This document shows positions 7,864 through 15,234 of a DNA stretch of 64,000 nucleotides, in pieces (position 1 is the stretch's first letter; each line of letters begins with the position of its first letter). Source of the stretch: Spirochaetota bacterium (lineage in GTDB: Bacteria > Spirochaetota > Spirochaetia > Treponematales > UBA12059). Under the pieces are notes generated by a model. That model was given only the letters and a program-made list of their open reading frames with translations, searched no databases and had not been told where the DNA came from. The stretch covers positions 124,001 through 188,000 of the forward strand of contig JADFDI010000001.1 in the NCBI GenBank assembly GCA_018262985.1, in the 5' to 3' direction. A program made the position numbers and the translations under genes.

Positions 7864-8792
7864 AGACCATCGTGGTGGCGAGCGGCAAGGGCGGCGCCGG
7901 CAAGACCTCCTTCGCGGCGTCCTTGATGGCCTGGCTCCACGGCCAGGGAATCCAGGCCGTGGCGGCCGACGCCGACGTCGACGCGGCCAACCTCGGCCTC
8001 GCGCTCAAGGCGGGCGTCCCGGTCGAGCGCAGGACCTACCTCGCCGGCGATGCCCGGGAAGTGCGCGCGGAAGCCTGCACCGGTTGCGGCTCCTGCGCCG
8101 CGGCGTGCCGCTTCGACGCCATTTCGCTGGCCGCGGGCGTCGCCCGCATCGATCCCTTCTCGTGCGAGCGCTGCGGCGCCTGCGCCGACGTCTGCCCGAA
8201 CGGCGCCGTCCGGAGCGTACCCGCCCATGCCGGCGAGCTGCTCCGTTCGCCGGTCGCCTACGGCGAGGCGTTGGCCCACGGCGAGCTCGTGCCCGGCGAG
8301 GACGCGAGCGGCAAGCTCGTTCGCCAGGTGCGCGAAAGCGCCGCGCGCATCGCGGGACCGGCGGGGCTCGTGGTGGTCGACGCGCCTCCGGGCATCGGTT
8401 GCCCCGCCATGGCCGCCATCTCCGGCGCCGACCTGCTGGTGGTACTGATGGAGGCGGGAGCGTCAGGCATCCGCGACGCCGCGCGCCTCCTGGACAACGC
8501 GGCCATAGCGAAGGTGCCCGCGGTCGCCGTGCTCAACAAGGCGGGGCTCTCGCCCGAGCGCGACCGCGAAGCCCGGGACCTCGCCCGCGACCGCGCGCTG
8601 GACGTGCTGGGGCGGATTCCCTTCGACGCCGCCTTCAGACGCGCCGCCGAACGCGGCGGCACCTGGCTCGACTCCGGCTCCCCCGGGCCCGTCGAGGCCG
8701 TCAGCGAGGCCTGCGCCGCCGTCGCCGCGCGCGCGGGCCTCGTTCCCGCGATTTCCGCAGCCGGCGCCACGCCGGAAAGGACCCTGCCATGA
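7860..8792 (+). CDS. MinD/ParA-type ATPase with two [4Fe-4S] motifs (second paralogue)
   Basis: A 310-residue paralogue of the preceding gene. Walker A is KGGAGKTS at about residue 10. The ferredoxin insert has CTGCGSCAAAC and CERCGACADVC, and the switch region is VVVDAPPGIGCPAM, with the canonical DxPPG form that the first paralogue lacks. The GTG start overlaps the upstream stop as GTGA, and the stop overlaps the NifX-like ATG as ATGA, so three products are likely made in fixed ratio. The two ATPases may form a heterodimer, with only one having standard switch residues (inference). Confidence 0.9.
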   Translation: MKTIVVASGKGGAGKTSFAASLMAWLHGQGIQAVAADADVDAANLGLALKAGVPVERRTYLAGDAREVRAEACTGCGSCAAACRFDAISLAAGVARIDPFSCERCGACADVCPNGAVRSVPAHAGELLRSPVAYGEALAHGELVPGEDASGKLVRQVRESAARIAGPAGLVVVDAPPGIGCPAMAAISGADLLVVLMEAGASGIRDAARLLDNAAIAKVPAVAVLNKAGLSPERDREARDLARDRALDVLGRIPFDAAFRRAAERGGTWLDSGSPGPVEAVSEACAAVAARAGLVPAISAAGATPERTLP

Positions 8793-9097
8793 TCCACGCC
8801 AGTCCCACGGTCGACGGCGCTTCCGTCTGCGAAAGCTTCGGCCGCGCTCCTTCGTACGTCCTCTACGACGACGGGGCGAAGACCCTTCGGGTCATCGAAA
8901 ACGTCGGCTCCGAGGCCGAGCACGGAGCCGGGACCGGAGCCATCGCCCTTTTGGCCGCCGCCGGCGTCCGCTCCATCAAGGCTCCGCACCTCGGGCCCAA
9001 GGCGGCCGGGGCCGCCGCCGCGGCCGGCATGTCGGTCGAGCGCGTCGACGCGGGAACGAGCTTCGAGACGCTCTTCGCGGGAGCTACCCGGGCCTGA
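8789..9097 (+). CDS. NifX/NifB-type dinitrogenase Fe-Mo cofactor family protein
   Basis: A 102-residue single-domain member of the DIMCO family (NifX, NafY, MTH1175, ORP). The C-terminal half, GTGAIALLAAAGVRSIKAPHLGPKAAGAAAAAGM, matches the conserved G-x-G...G-x-x-A core; the N-terminal half carries FGRAPSYVLYD. In characterised relatives the fold binds an iron-molybdenum or molybdenum-copper cluster. It is translationally coupled to the second MinD ATPase. It is a candidate for the cluster-carrying partner. No nitrogenase structural genes are in the window, so a role in nitrogen fixation is not supported here. Confidence 0.85.
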   Translation: MIHASPTVDGASVCESFGRAPSYVLYDDGAKTLRVIENVGSEAEHGAGTGAIALLAAAGVRSIKAPHLGPKAAGAAAAAGMSVERVDAGTSFETLFAGATRA

Positions 9098-9111
9098 GCC
9101 CGCGGCCCGAA

Positions 9112-9145
9112 CCCGGGCGCGAGCCTCACCGAAGCCGCGCCCGGG
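9112..9145 (+). terminator. Hairpin after the NifX-like gene
   Basis: CCCGGGCGCG (9112-9121) pairs with CGCGCCCGGG (9136-9145), ten perfect pairs, 14 bases after the stop. There is no T tract. The 3' arm overlaps the GGGCATATGTCC site. Confidence 0.5.
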
Positions 9146-9156
9146 CATATGTCCGG
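9141..9156. promoter_or_regulatory. CCGGGCATATGTCCGG near-palindrome
   Basis: A 16-base palindrome with one mismatched pair, containing GGGCATATGTCC, one base from the GGGCATATGCCC palindrome. It is one of four such sites, all inside this gene cluster. It lies about 150 bases upstream of the mrp promoter. Confidence 0.5.
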
Positions 9157-9202
9157 ACTCTCCCGCCCCGCCTTCACCCCTCTTCTCCCCCTTTCGTCCT
9201 CC

Positions 9203-9266
9203 TGTTCATCCTCTCCATCCTGTTATCCTGTCTTCTTCTTCTTTTTCTTCTTCTTCTTCTTTCTCC
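9203..9266. repeat. Second copy of the ATCCTGTTATCCTGTC block with TTC-rich tract
   Basis: The block repeats the one at 6501-6568 almost exactly (CTGTTCATCC, CCATCC, ATCCTGTTATCCTGTC) and is followed by a pyrimidine-only TTC-type microsatellite. The 267-base gap 9098-9364 has no gene. Confidence 0.7.
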
Positions 9267-9295
9267 TTACCAAGCCGCATCGAGCTTCCGGGGAC

Positions 9296-9336
9296 TTTAC
9301 CGCCGCCGGCCTCGAGGGTACTATAGGCATAAGCCC
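9296..9336 (+). promoter_or_regulatory. mrp promoter with overlapping operator candidate
   Basis: TTTACC (9296-9301), a 17-base spacer and TACTAT (9319-9324) form a promoter. AGGCATAAGCCC (9325-9336) covers the expected start point and matches the operator at 6605-6616 (GGGCATAAGCCC) except for its first base. The two transcription units of the cluster are thus likely co-regulated. Confidence 0.65.
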
Positions 9337-9364
9337 GAAACCCCGGGCGGAGGAGTATCGTTCC

Positions 9365-10228
9365 ATGGAACCGTTCAAACCCGAAAAGAAGTCGGCCGGC
9401 GGGAAGGACGCGAAGGTCATAGGCGTCGCGTCCGGCAAGGGCGGAGTCGGCAAGTCGTCCGTCGCGGCCCTGCTGGCCCAGGCCCTGGCCGCCTCGGGCG
9501 GCCGCGTCGGCCTGCTTGACGCCGACATAACCGGACCGTCCGCCCCGCGCCTCATGGGCGTGGAATCGTTCCGCGCCGGCGCGGAGGACCATAAGCTCGT
9601 TCCCGTCGTGGCCGAGGGCGGCGTCAAGGTCATGTCCATCAACTTCCTCATGGAAGAGGAAAGCACCCCCGTCATCTGGCGCGGACCCCTGCTCTCGCAG
9701 GCGGTCAAGCAGTTCATGGACGACACCGCCTGGGACGAGCTCGACTGGCTCGTCGTCGACCTGCCGCCGGGCACGGGCGACGTCATGCTGACCGCCCTGC
9801 AGAGCTTCCGCTTCGACGGCCTCGTCTTCGTCGCCACGCCCCAGGACTTCGTCTCGATGATCGTCGCCAAGACCGTCCACATGGCCGCCCAGACCGGCAC
9901 CAGGAGCCTGGGCGTCGTGGTGAACATGGGCAGCATGGTCTGCCCGAAGTGCGGCGAGGAATTCCCGCTCTTCTCCGACGACGGCGCCGAGCGCCTCGGC
10001 CTGCCAGTCCTGGCGCGCCTGCCCTGGCTGGCTCCCATCGCGCAGGGGCGCAACCTGCTCCGCTCGGGGCTCCCGGAGCGCGTCGTGAAGGCCTCGGACG
10101 CCCTGGCCTCCGCGGTCAAGGGCGTGCTGGCAGCGGTCGAGGCCGGACCCGGCACCGGTCTCGACGTACCGGCGCGCGAAGCGGAGCGGAGCGCCGGAGC
10201 CGCGCCCGAAGGCTCGGCGGCCGACTGA
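9365..10228 (+). CDS. mrp: Mrp/NBP35-type iron-sulfur cluster carrier ATPase
   Basis: A 287-residue protein of the Mrp/ApbC/NBP35 family. Residues 20-35 hold the deviant Walker A SGKGGVGKSS. The LDADITGPSAPRLMG and DLPPGTGDVMLT segments follow, and the paired CPKC motif near residue 198 is the site where dimers bridge a [4Fe-4S] cluster. Its likely job is transfer of an iron-sulfur or related cluster within this gene cluster. It starts at an ATG with GGAGGAG upstream, and its stop overlaps the next ATG by one base (TGATG). The C-terminal 25 residues are Ala/Gly-rich. Confidence 0.92.
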   Translation: MEPFKPEKKSAGGKDAKVIGVASGKGGVGKSSVAALLAQALAASGGRVGLLDADITGPSAPRLMGVESFRAGAEDHKLVPVVAEGGVKVMSINFLMEEESTPVIWRGPLLSQAVKQFMDDTAWDELDWLVVDLPPGTGDVMLTALQSFRFDGLVFVATPQDFVSMIVAKTVHMAAQTGTRSLGVVVNMGSMVCPKCGEEFPLFSDDGAERLGLPVLARLPWLAPIAQGRNLLRSGLPERVVKASDALASAVKGVLAAVEAGPGTGLDVPAREAERSAGAAPEGSAAD

Positions 10229-10908
10229 TGCCGCGCCCCGTTTCGAGGCGCCGCGTCGGGGCCAGCCCCGTCGCCCGCGCCTACAAGCCCGCCGGCGTCC
10301 CGCTCCGCGAGCTCGAGGAAGTCACCCTGAGCCTCGACGAGCTCGAGGCGCTGCGCCTGGCGGATCTCGAGGGGCTCTACCAGGAAGCCTGCGCGGTCCG
10401 CATGGGCATCTCCCGGCAGACCTTCGGCCGCATCGTCGAGTCGGCGCGGCGCAAGGTCGCCGACGCGCTCGTCAACGGAAAAGCCCTCGCCTTCGAAGGC
10501 GGGAAGATCCAGATGGAGGAAACAATGAACGAGTACAAGATCGCCGTGCCCGCCGACGGCGAGAACGTCAACCTGCATTTCGGGTCCTCGCGCGACTTCG
10601 CCGTGTTCACCGTCAAGGACGGAGAGGTCATCGACTCGGAGATGTACCCCGCCCCGAACGGCGCCGGCTGCAAGTCCGGCTCGGCCGGCGGCCTCGCGAG
10701 GAAGGGCGTCACCGTGATGCTCGCGGGCGGCATGGGCGAGGGCGCCGCGCGCGTCATGGAGTCCTACGGCATCAAGGCCGTGCGCGGCGTCTCGGGCGAG
10801 ATCCGCGCCGCCGTCGAAGCTTACGTCGAGGGCAAGCTCAAGGATTCCGGTTCCAACTGCGCCGGCCACGAGCACGGCGACGGGCACGACTGCGGACACC
10901 ACCACTAG
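10228..10908 (+). CDS. DUF134 HTH regulator fused to a NifX-type domain
   Basis: A 226-residue two-domain protein. Residues 1-95 are DUF134: MPRPVSRRRVG, then the acidic DELEALRLADLEGLYQEA and a helix-turn-helix (AVRMGISRQTFGRIVESA). Residues 99-200 are a DIMCO domain (NEYKIAVPADGENVNLHFGS, MLAGGMGEGA). The C-terminus is His/Cys-rich (HEHGDGHDCGHHH), a probable metal-binding tail. The design suggests a regulator that senses a metal cofactor through its own NifX-like domain. An internal ATG at 10525 has a strong GGAGGA four bases upstream and could yield the second domain alone. It is the last gene of the cluster. Confidence 0.88.
   Translation: MPRPVSRRRVGASPVARAYKPAGVPLRELEEVTLSLDELEALRLADLEGLYQEACAVRMGISRQTFGRIVESARRKVADALVNGKALAFEGGKIQMEETMNEYKIAVPADGENVNLHFGSSRDFAVFTVKDGEVIDSEMYPAPNGAGCKSGSAGGLARKGVTVMLAGGMGEGAARVMESYGIKAVRGVSGEIRAAVEAYVEGKLKDSGSNCAGHEHGDGHDCGHHH
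10525..10908 (+). other. Possible internal start giving a free NifX-type domain
   Basis: In frame with the DUF134 fusion, ATG at 10525 follows GGAGGA at 10515-10520. The product would be 127 residues beginning MNEYKIAVPADG, exactly at the usual start of stand-alone NifX-like proteins. Either a relic of an earlier separate gene or a live dual-start arrangement. Confidence 0.5.
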
Positions 10909-10946
10909 AGGCCGCGCGCGGCCAGGGATGAGGGGGGCCGGGGGAG

Positions 10947-10966
10947 AAGGGGCGCGAGCCCCTTTT
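10947..10966 (+). terminator. Intrinsic terminator after the DUF134 gene
   Basis: AAGGGGC-GCGA-GCCCCTT, seven pairs with a GNRA-type loop, followed by TT and CCCC. A 14-base palindrome GGCCGCGCGCGGCC (10910-10923) lies just before it. The T run of the terminator overlaps the -35 box of the next promoter. Confidence 0.7.
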
Positions 10967-10991
10967 CCCCAGGACGAGGCATTTCTATAAT
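10963..10991 (+). promoter_or_regulatory. Esterase promoter, leaderless type
   Basis: TTTTCC (10963-10968), a 17-base spacer and a perfect TATAAT (10986-10991). The -10 ends six bases before the ATG at 10998 and no ribosome-binding site is present. Confidence 0.65.
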
Positions 10992-10997
10992 CGATCC

Positions 10998-11843
10998 ATG
11001 GAAATCGAGATCGAGACCGTGCGGATGCCCGAGCTCGGGATGCGCGAGCGGACCGTGCGCGTGCTCCTGCCCCCGGGCTACGGGCTGGAGACCGGGCGCC
11101 GTTACCCGGTGCTCTACATGCAGGACGGCCACAACCTTTTCGATCCCGCCACGGCGACCTACGGCACTCACTGGGCCGTCGGCGAGACCATGGACGCGCT
11201 CGCGGCCTCGGGCGAGGCGGGACGCTGGATCGTGGTCGGCGTCGACTGCAACCACGGCGACCAGGGGATGAAGCGACTCGACGAGTACTCGCCCTGGGTG
11301 AACGCTGAGCTCGGCCTCGAGCTTTCGAGGGCGGCGGGGCGTCCGGCAGCGGGCGGCGAGGGAGGGGCGTATTTGGACTTCCTGGCCGATACGCTCAAGC
11401 CCTGGGTCGACTCGCGCTTCCGCACCCTTCCGGGGCCCCGCTCGACGGGCATCGCGGGGTCGTCCATGGGCGGCCTCTTCTCGCTCTACGCCCTCCACGA
11501 GCGGCCCGACCTTTTCTCGCTCGCGGGCGCCTTCTCCACCGCGGCCTGGTTCGCCATGGACGAGCTCGTCGCGCACATCGGGGAGCGCTTCCGGCCGGAC
11601 CAGGCCGTGTACCTGGACATCGGCACGCTCGAGACCTCCGACCCCTCGAAGCCGGAATTCCCGAAGCGCTACCTGGACGAGACGCTCGCGCTGCGCGACC
11701 TCTACCGTTCCAGGGGCTTGCCGCCCGAGCGGCTCCTCTGCGTGGTGGACGAGGGCGCCGACCATTCCGAGCGCTCGTGGGCGCGGCGCTTCCCCGTCTT
11801 CGCGCGCTGGGCGCTGGGCCTGCTCGAGGGCGCGCGGGGCTGA
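10998..11843 (+). CDS. Esterase D / putative esterase family alpha-beta hydrolase
   Basis: A 281-residue protein of the putative-esterase (Fes/esterase D) family. It contains RRYPVLYMQDGHNLF near residue 35, the nucleophile elbow GSSMGGL near residue 155, and an EGADHSERSWARRFP segment near residue 256 that should give the catalytic histidine. There is no signal peptide, so it acts in the cytoplasm. Substrate unknown; relatives hydrolyse formylglutathione, siderophore esters or acetyl-xylan. It is monocistronic, between a terminator and the 13-base repeat array. Confidence 0.85.
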   Translation: MEIEIETVRMPELGMRERTVRVLLPPGYGLETGRRYPVLYMQDGHNLFDPATATYGTHWAVGETMDALAASGEAGRWIVVGVDCNHGDQGMKRLDEYSPWVNAELGLELSRAAGRPAAGGEGGAYLDFLADTLKPWVDSRFRTLPGPRSTGIAGSSMGGLFSLYALHERPDLFSLAGAFSTAAWFAMDELVAHIGERFRPDQAVYLDIGTLETSDPSKPEFPKRYLDETLALRDLYRSRGLPPERLLCVVDEGADHSERSWARRFPVFARWALGLLEGARG

Positions 11844-11932
11844 GCCTCGGGGGAGGCGCCCCGCGCCTTTCCAGGCGAGGCCGCCGCGGAGCCTCCCGCG
11901 GGGAAGGTCCGCGCTCGCCCGCAGCGCTCGAC

Positions 11933-12023
11933 CGACGCGCTCGCCCGACGCGCTTGTCCGACGCGCTTGTCCGACGCGCTTGTCCGACGCGCTTGTCCGA
12001 CGCGCTTGTCCGACGCGCCGTCC
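11933..12023. repeat. 13-base minisatellite CGACGCGCTTGTC
   Basis: Five exact copies at 11946-12010, flanked by one variant copy on each side (11933-11945 and 12011-12023). The last exact copy supplies the TTGTCC used as the -35 box for mgtC. Copy number could change by slippage. Confidence 0.9.
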
Positions 12024-12034
12024 GCGCCGATATT
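12006..12034 (+). promoter_or_regulatory. mgtC promoter
   Basis: TTGTCC (12006-12011), a 17-base spacer and GATATT (12029-12034), preceded by GCC. It ends six bases before the ATG at 12041. Confidence 0.5.
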
Positions 12035-12040
12035 GGAAGG

Positions 12041-12724
12041 ATGCAACCTGAACCTCTCGGAGTCGTGGAAATGTTGCTCCGCCTCGGCGCGGGCTTCCTC
12101 GCGGGCGGTATAATCGGATTCGAGAGGGCCTCGCGGCGGCAGATCGCGGGCCTGCGCACCCACGTGCTCATCGCCCTCGGCGCGACCCTGCTCATGGTGC
12201 TGTCGATCTCGATCGCGGAGGCCTACTTCGAGGACGGCGACCCGGGCCGCATCGCGGCGCAGGTGGTGTCGGGCATCGGCTTCCTCGGCGCGGGCGCCAT
12301 CATCCGGCTCGGCAACAACGTGAAGGGCCTGACCACGGCGGCCTCGCTCTGGCTCGTGTCGGGCGTCGGCCTCGCCTTCGGCGCCGGCCTCTGGATACCG
12401 GCGGCCGTGGCGACGGCGGTCGCGCTCTTCACCCTGACCGCGCTCGACTCGGTGGAAAAGCGCTTCTTCCCGCCGCGGCGCACCAAGCTGCTCGAGCTCC
12501 ACTACAAGGGCGAGTACCCCGAGCACGCCAAGGCGCTGGCCGTGCTGACGGCGTTCAGCGTGGGCGTCCAGAGCCTCGACGTGGTGCAGAACCTCGGCCG
12601 CAAGGGCGGCTCGCGGATGCGCCTGCTCGTGAGCATCCCGGAACGGACCGACATGCCGCGCCTGTCCGAGGCCCTGCGCAAGACCGGCGACCTGGACCGG
12701 CTCGAGATCAAGGAAAAGTACTAG
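12041..12724 (+). CDS. mgtC: MgtC/SapB family inner-membrane protein
   Basis: A 227-residue protein with the MgtC N-terminus LRLGAGFLAGGIIGFERASR, then LRTHVLIALGATLLMVLS and VSGIGFLGAGAIIR, and about five membrane helices in residues 10-135. A soluble C-terminal domain (residues 150-227) is probably ACT-like. MgtC proteins affect growth at low magnesium and, in pathogens, survival in macrophages; the biochemical activity is not settled. The ATG at 12041 would be leaderless; an ATG at 12071 with GGAG eight bases upstream is an alternative that starts at the first conserved residues. The gene converges on the metal ATPase with three bases between. Confidence 0.88.
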   Translation: MQPEPLGVVEMLLRLGAGFLAGGIIGFERASRRQIAGLRTHVLIALGATLLMVLSISIAEAYFEDGDPGRIAAQVVSGIGFLGAGAIIRLGNNVKGLTTAASLWLVSGVGLAFGAGLWIPAAVATAVALFTLTALDSVEKRFFPPRRTKLLELHYKGEYPEHAKALAVLTAFSVGVQSLDVVQNLGRKGGSRMRLLVSIPERTDMPRLSEALRKTGDLDRLEIKEKY

Positions 12725-12727
12725 CCT

Positions 12728-14848
12728 TCACCGCATCGCGCGCGTCGAGTTGAGCACGGCCGCCAGGGCCACGCCGACGTCGCCGATGACGGCCATCCAC
12801 ATCGGGGCCTCGCCCGCGGCGCCGAGGGCCAGGAAGGCGCCCTTCACCGCGAGCGCGCCGACGATGTTCTGGACGACGATGGTCCGCGTGCGCCCGGCGC
12901 GCTCGACGGCTTCGGCCGCGCGCGAAGGTTCGTCCGTCATGAGCACCGCATCGGCGGTCTCGACGGCCACGTCGGCGCCGGCGCCGCCCATGGCGATACC
13001 GCAGTCGGCGCGCGCGAGCACCGGCGCGTCGTTGATGCCGTCGCCCACGAAGAGGACCTTCCCCTTGGGGTTCCGCGCCCGCTCTTCCGCGATGATGGCC
13101 TCGAGGCGCTCGAGCTTGTCCTCCGGCAGGAGCTCCCAGGCGGCCGAATCCGCGCCGACCGTCCCGGCCGCCGCCCGCACCGGCGCTTCCGCGTCGCCCG
13201 AGAGTATCTCCACGCGGCGGACGCCCGCGGCGCGGAAGCGGCGCACCGCCTCGCCGGCATCGGCGCGCAGCTCGTCGCCGAGCAGGAAGCGGCCGGCCCA
13301 GGCCCCGTCGACGGCGGCCTGGACGATGGTGGCGCCGGAAACGTCCTCCGCGAAGGCCGCGGGGGGCAGGGATACGCCGCGCTCCGCGAGGAAGGCCGCG
13401 GTGCCGACGAGCGCGGACCTGCCGCCGACCGTCGCTTCCAGCCCTTTTCCGGCACGCTCCGCGAGTCCTTCGGGTTCCGCGAGGGACAGCCCCCGTTTCT
13501 CCGCGGCGGCGACCAGGGCGCGGGCAAGCGGGTGGGTCGAGCGCGATTCGGCGGAGGCCGCGAGCGCGAGCAGGGCGTCCGCTTCCCCGGGGGCCGAGCT
13601 TTCGACGGCGCGGAGCTCGAAGACGCCGCGCGTCAGGGTGCCGGTCTTGTCGAGCACGACGACGCTGGCCTCCGCGAGCGCGTCGAGGACGTTGGCGCCT
13701 TTCACGAGGATGCCGCGCCGGGCCGCCCCGCCCAGGCCCCCGAAATAGCCGAGGGGCACCGAGACCACCAGGGCGCAGGGGCAGGAGATGACCAGCATGA
13801 CGAGGGCGCGGTAGCCCCAGGCCGCGAGGGTCTGTCCCTCGAGGAGGAGCGGCGGGAGGAAGGCGACGGCAGCCGCCAGGCCGACCACGGCGGGCGTGTA
13901 GTAGCGCGCGAAACGGGCGACGAGCCGCTCCGTCGGGGCCTTGGCGTGCGCGGCGTTCTCCACGAGCTCGACGATGCGGGCCGCGGACGACTCGCCCGCG
14001 AGCTTCCGCGCGCGCACGACCAGGGCCGCGTCGCGGACGATGAAACCCGAGAGCACCGCGTCGCCGGCGCCGATCGCGCGGGGGACCGATTCCCCCGTCA
14101 TGGCCGCGGTGTCCACTGAACCGGAACCCTCGAGCACCTCGCCGTCGAGCGGCACGCGCTCGCCGGGCCGGACGAGCAGGGTCTCGCCGACCGCCACCTC
14201 CTCCGGCGCGACGCGGAGCCACTCGCCGGAGCGGCGGACGGTCGCCGAGTCGGGCCGGAGCGCCAGAAGGGCGCGGATGGAGCGGCGGCTCTTCAGCGTG
14301 GCGCTCTCCTGCAGCAGCTCGCCGACCTTGTAGAAGACCATGACGCCGACGGCTTCCTCGTACTCGCCGAGGACGAAGGCGCCGATCGTGGCGACGGTCA
14401 TGAGGAAGAGCTCGCCGAGGGGCTGGCCGCGGAGGAGTTCGCGCGCGGCGCCGAGCGCGACGTTCCAGCCGGCCAGGGCCCAGGCGGCCAGGTAGAGCGC
14501 GAGGCTCAGGCCGGGGGCTCCGAGGCGGCCGAAGACGGGGGCCAGGACCCAGCCCGCCACGGCGAGGACGAGGGCGGCGCCGAGCAGGGCGGCCTCGCGC
14601 CGCGGCCGGTAGTCCCCGGTTTCCTCGATGGCGGGCGCGAGGGGGCCGGCGGATTTCTCGAAGGCGAGGCCCGGCTCCAGTCGGGCCGCGGCGGCCAGCG
14701 CCGCCTCGTGGTCCTCGGCCTCGAGCTTGAGCGAGAGCGTGGCGAAGTCGATGCTGGCGGACTTCACCCCGGGGAATTTCCGGAGGCCCTCCTCCACCTT
14801 CGCGGCGCAGACGGGACAGTCGAGGTTCGATACCTTGTAGGTGCTCAT
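12728..14848 (-). CDS. P1B-type heavy-metal ATPase (Zn/Cd/Pb class)
   Basis: A 706-residue transporter. An N-terminal metal-binding domain carries LDCPVCAAKVE (residues 7-17). Eight membrane helices follow, with the CPC motif in SCPCALVV near residue 355, DKTGTLT near residue 398 (phosphorylated Asp), the HP motif in THPLARAL near 440 and GDGINDAPVLARAD near 610. The CPC motif and the adjoining CadC/SmtB-type repressor fit export of Zn(II), Cd(II) or Pb(II) rather than copper. Its ATG overlaps the repressor stop as ATGA, so the pair form one operon. Confidence 0.92.
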   Translation of the reverse strand: MSTYKVSNLDCPVCAAKVEEGLRKFPGVKSASIDFATLSLKLEAEDHEAALAAAARLEPGLAFEKSAGPLAPAIEETGDYRPRREAALLGAALVLAVAGWVLAPVFGRLGAPGLSLALYLAAWALAGWNVALGAARELLRGQPLGELFLMTVATIGAFVLGEYEEAVGVMVFYKVGELLQESATLKSRRSIRALLALRPDSATVRRSGEWLRVAPEEVAVGETLLVRPGERVPLDGEVLEGSGSVDTAAMTGESVPRAIGAGDAVLSGFIVRDAALVVRARKLAGESSAARIVELVENAAHAKAPTERLVARFARYYTPAVVGLAAAVAFLPPLLLEGQTLAAWGYRALVMLVISCPCALVVSVPLGYFGGLGGAARRGILVKGANVLDALAEASVVVLDKTGTLTRGVFELRAVESSAPGEADALLALAASAESRSTHPLARALVAAAEKRGLSLAEPEGLAERAGKGLEATVGGRSALVGTAAFLAERGVSLPPAAFAEDVSGATIVQAAVDGAWAGRFLLGDELRADAGEAVRRFRAAGVRRVEILSGDAEAPVRAAAGTVGADSAAWELLPEDKLERLEAIIAEERARNPKGKVLFVGDGINDAPVLARADCGIAMGGAGADVAVETADAVLMTDEPSRAAEAVERAGRTRTIVVQNIVGALAVKGAFLALGAAGEAPMWMAVIGDVGVALAAVLNSTRAMR

Positions 14849-15222
14849 GCGGCCCCCCCCCGCTCGCACGCGTGCTCGCGGGCCAGGGCCACGAGCCGTC
14901 CGACGTGGTCGTCGTCGAGCGAGTAGTGGACCACCTTGCCGTCGCGGCGGTAGCGGACGAGGCGCGCGCGCTTCAGGACGGCGAGCTGGTGGCTGACCGC
15001 GGACTGGCTCATGCCGAGCACGGCGGAGAGGTCGCAGACGCAGAGCTCCGCCGCGCCGAGCGCGTTCGCGATGCGGAGCCGGGTCGGGTCGGCGAGCACC
15101 TTGAAGAGCTCGGCGGTGCCGAGCAGTTCGGCGGTGGGCAGTTCGACCGCCGCGGCCCGCTCCACGAGCTCGGGGTGGACGATGCCGCAGGAGCAGACCT
15201 CGATATCGTTCGGTACGGGCAT
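14845..15222 (-). CDS. ArsR/SmtB (CadC-like) metal-responsive repressor
   Basis: A 125-residue winged-helix protein. The N-terminus has a Cys pair and His (VCSCGIVHPELV, residues 8-19). The recognition helix region reads ELCVCDLSAVLGMSQSAVSHQLAVL, with the ELCVC metal box, and the C-terminus has YSLDDDHVGRL, the alpha-5 region that holds zinc ligands in SmtB. Both Cys and alpha-5 sites appear present, as in CadC. It should repress its own operon until Zn/Cd/Pb binds. Start ATG at 15222 has GGAGG upstream; a longer start near 15258 would run into the operator region. Confidence 0.9.
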   Translation of the reverse strand: MPVPNDIEVCSCGIVHPELVERAAAVELPTAELLGTAELFKVLADPTRLRIANALGAAELCVCDLSAVLGMSQSAVSHQLAVLKRARLVRYRRDGKVVHYSLDDDHVGRLVALAREHACERGGAA

Positions 15223-15234
15223 CGCGCCCTCCTT

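Noticed and set aside
6970-9097. Evidence for nitrogen fixation
   Set aside because: NifX-like and MinD/Mrp proteins occur in many non-fixing anaerobes; no nifHDK, nifB or nifEN genes are in the window.
11933-12023. Possible CRISPR array
   Set aside because: The repeats are 13 bases with no spacers between them and no cas genes nearby; it is a simple minisatellite.
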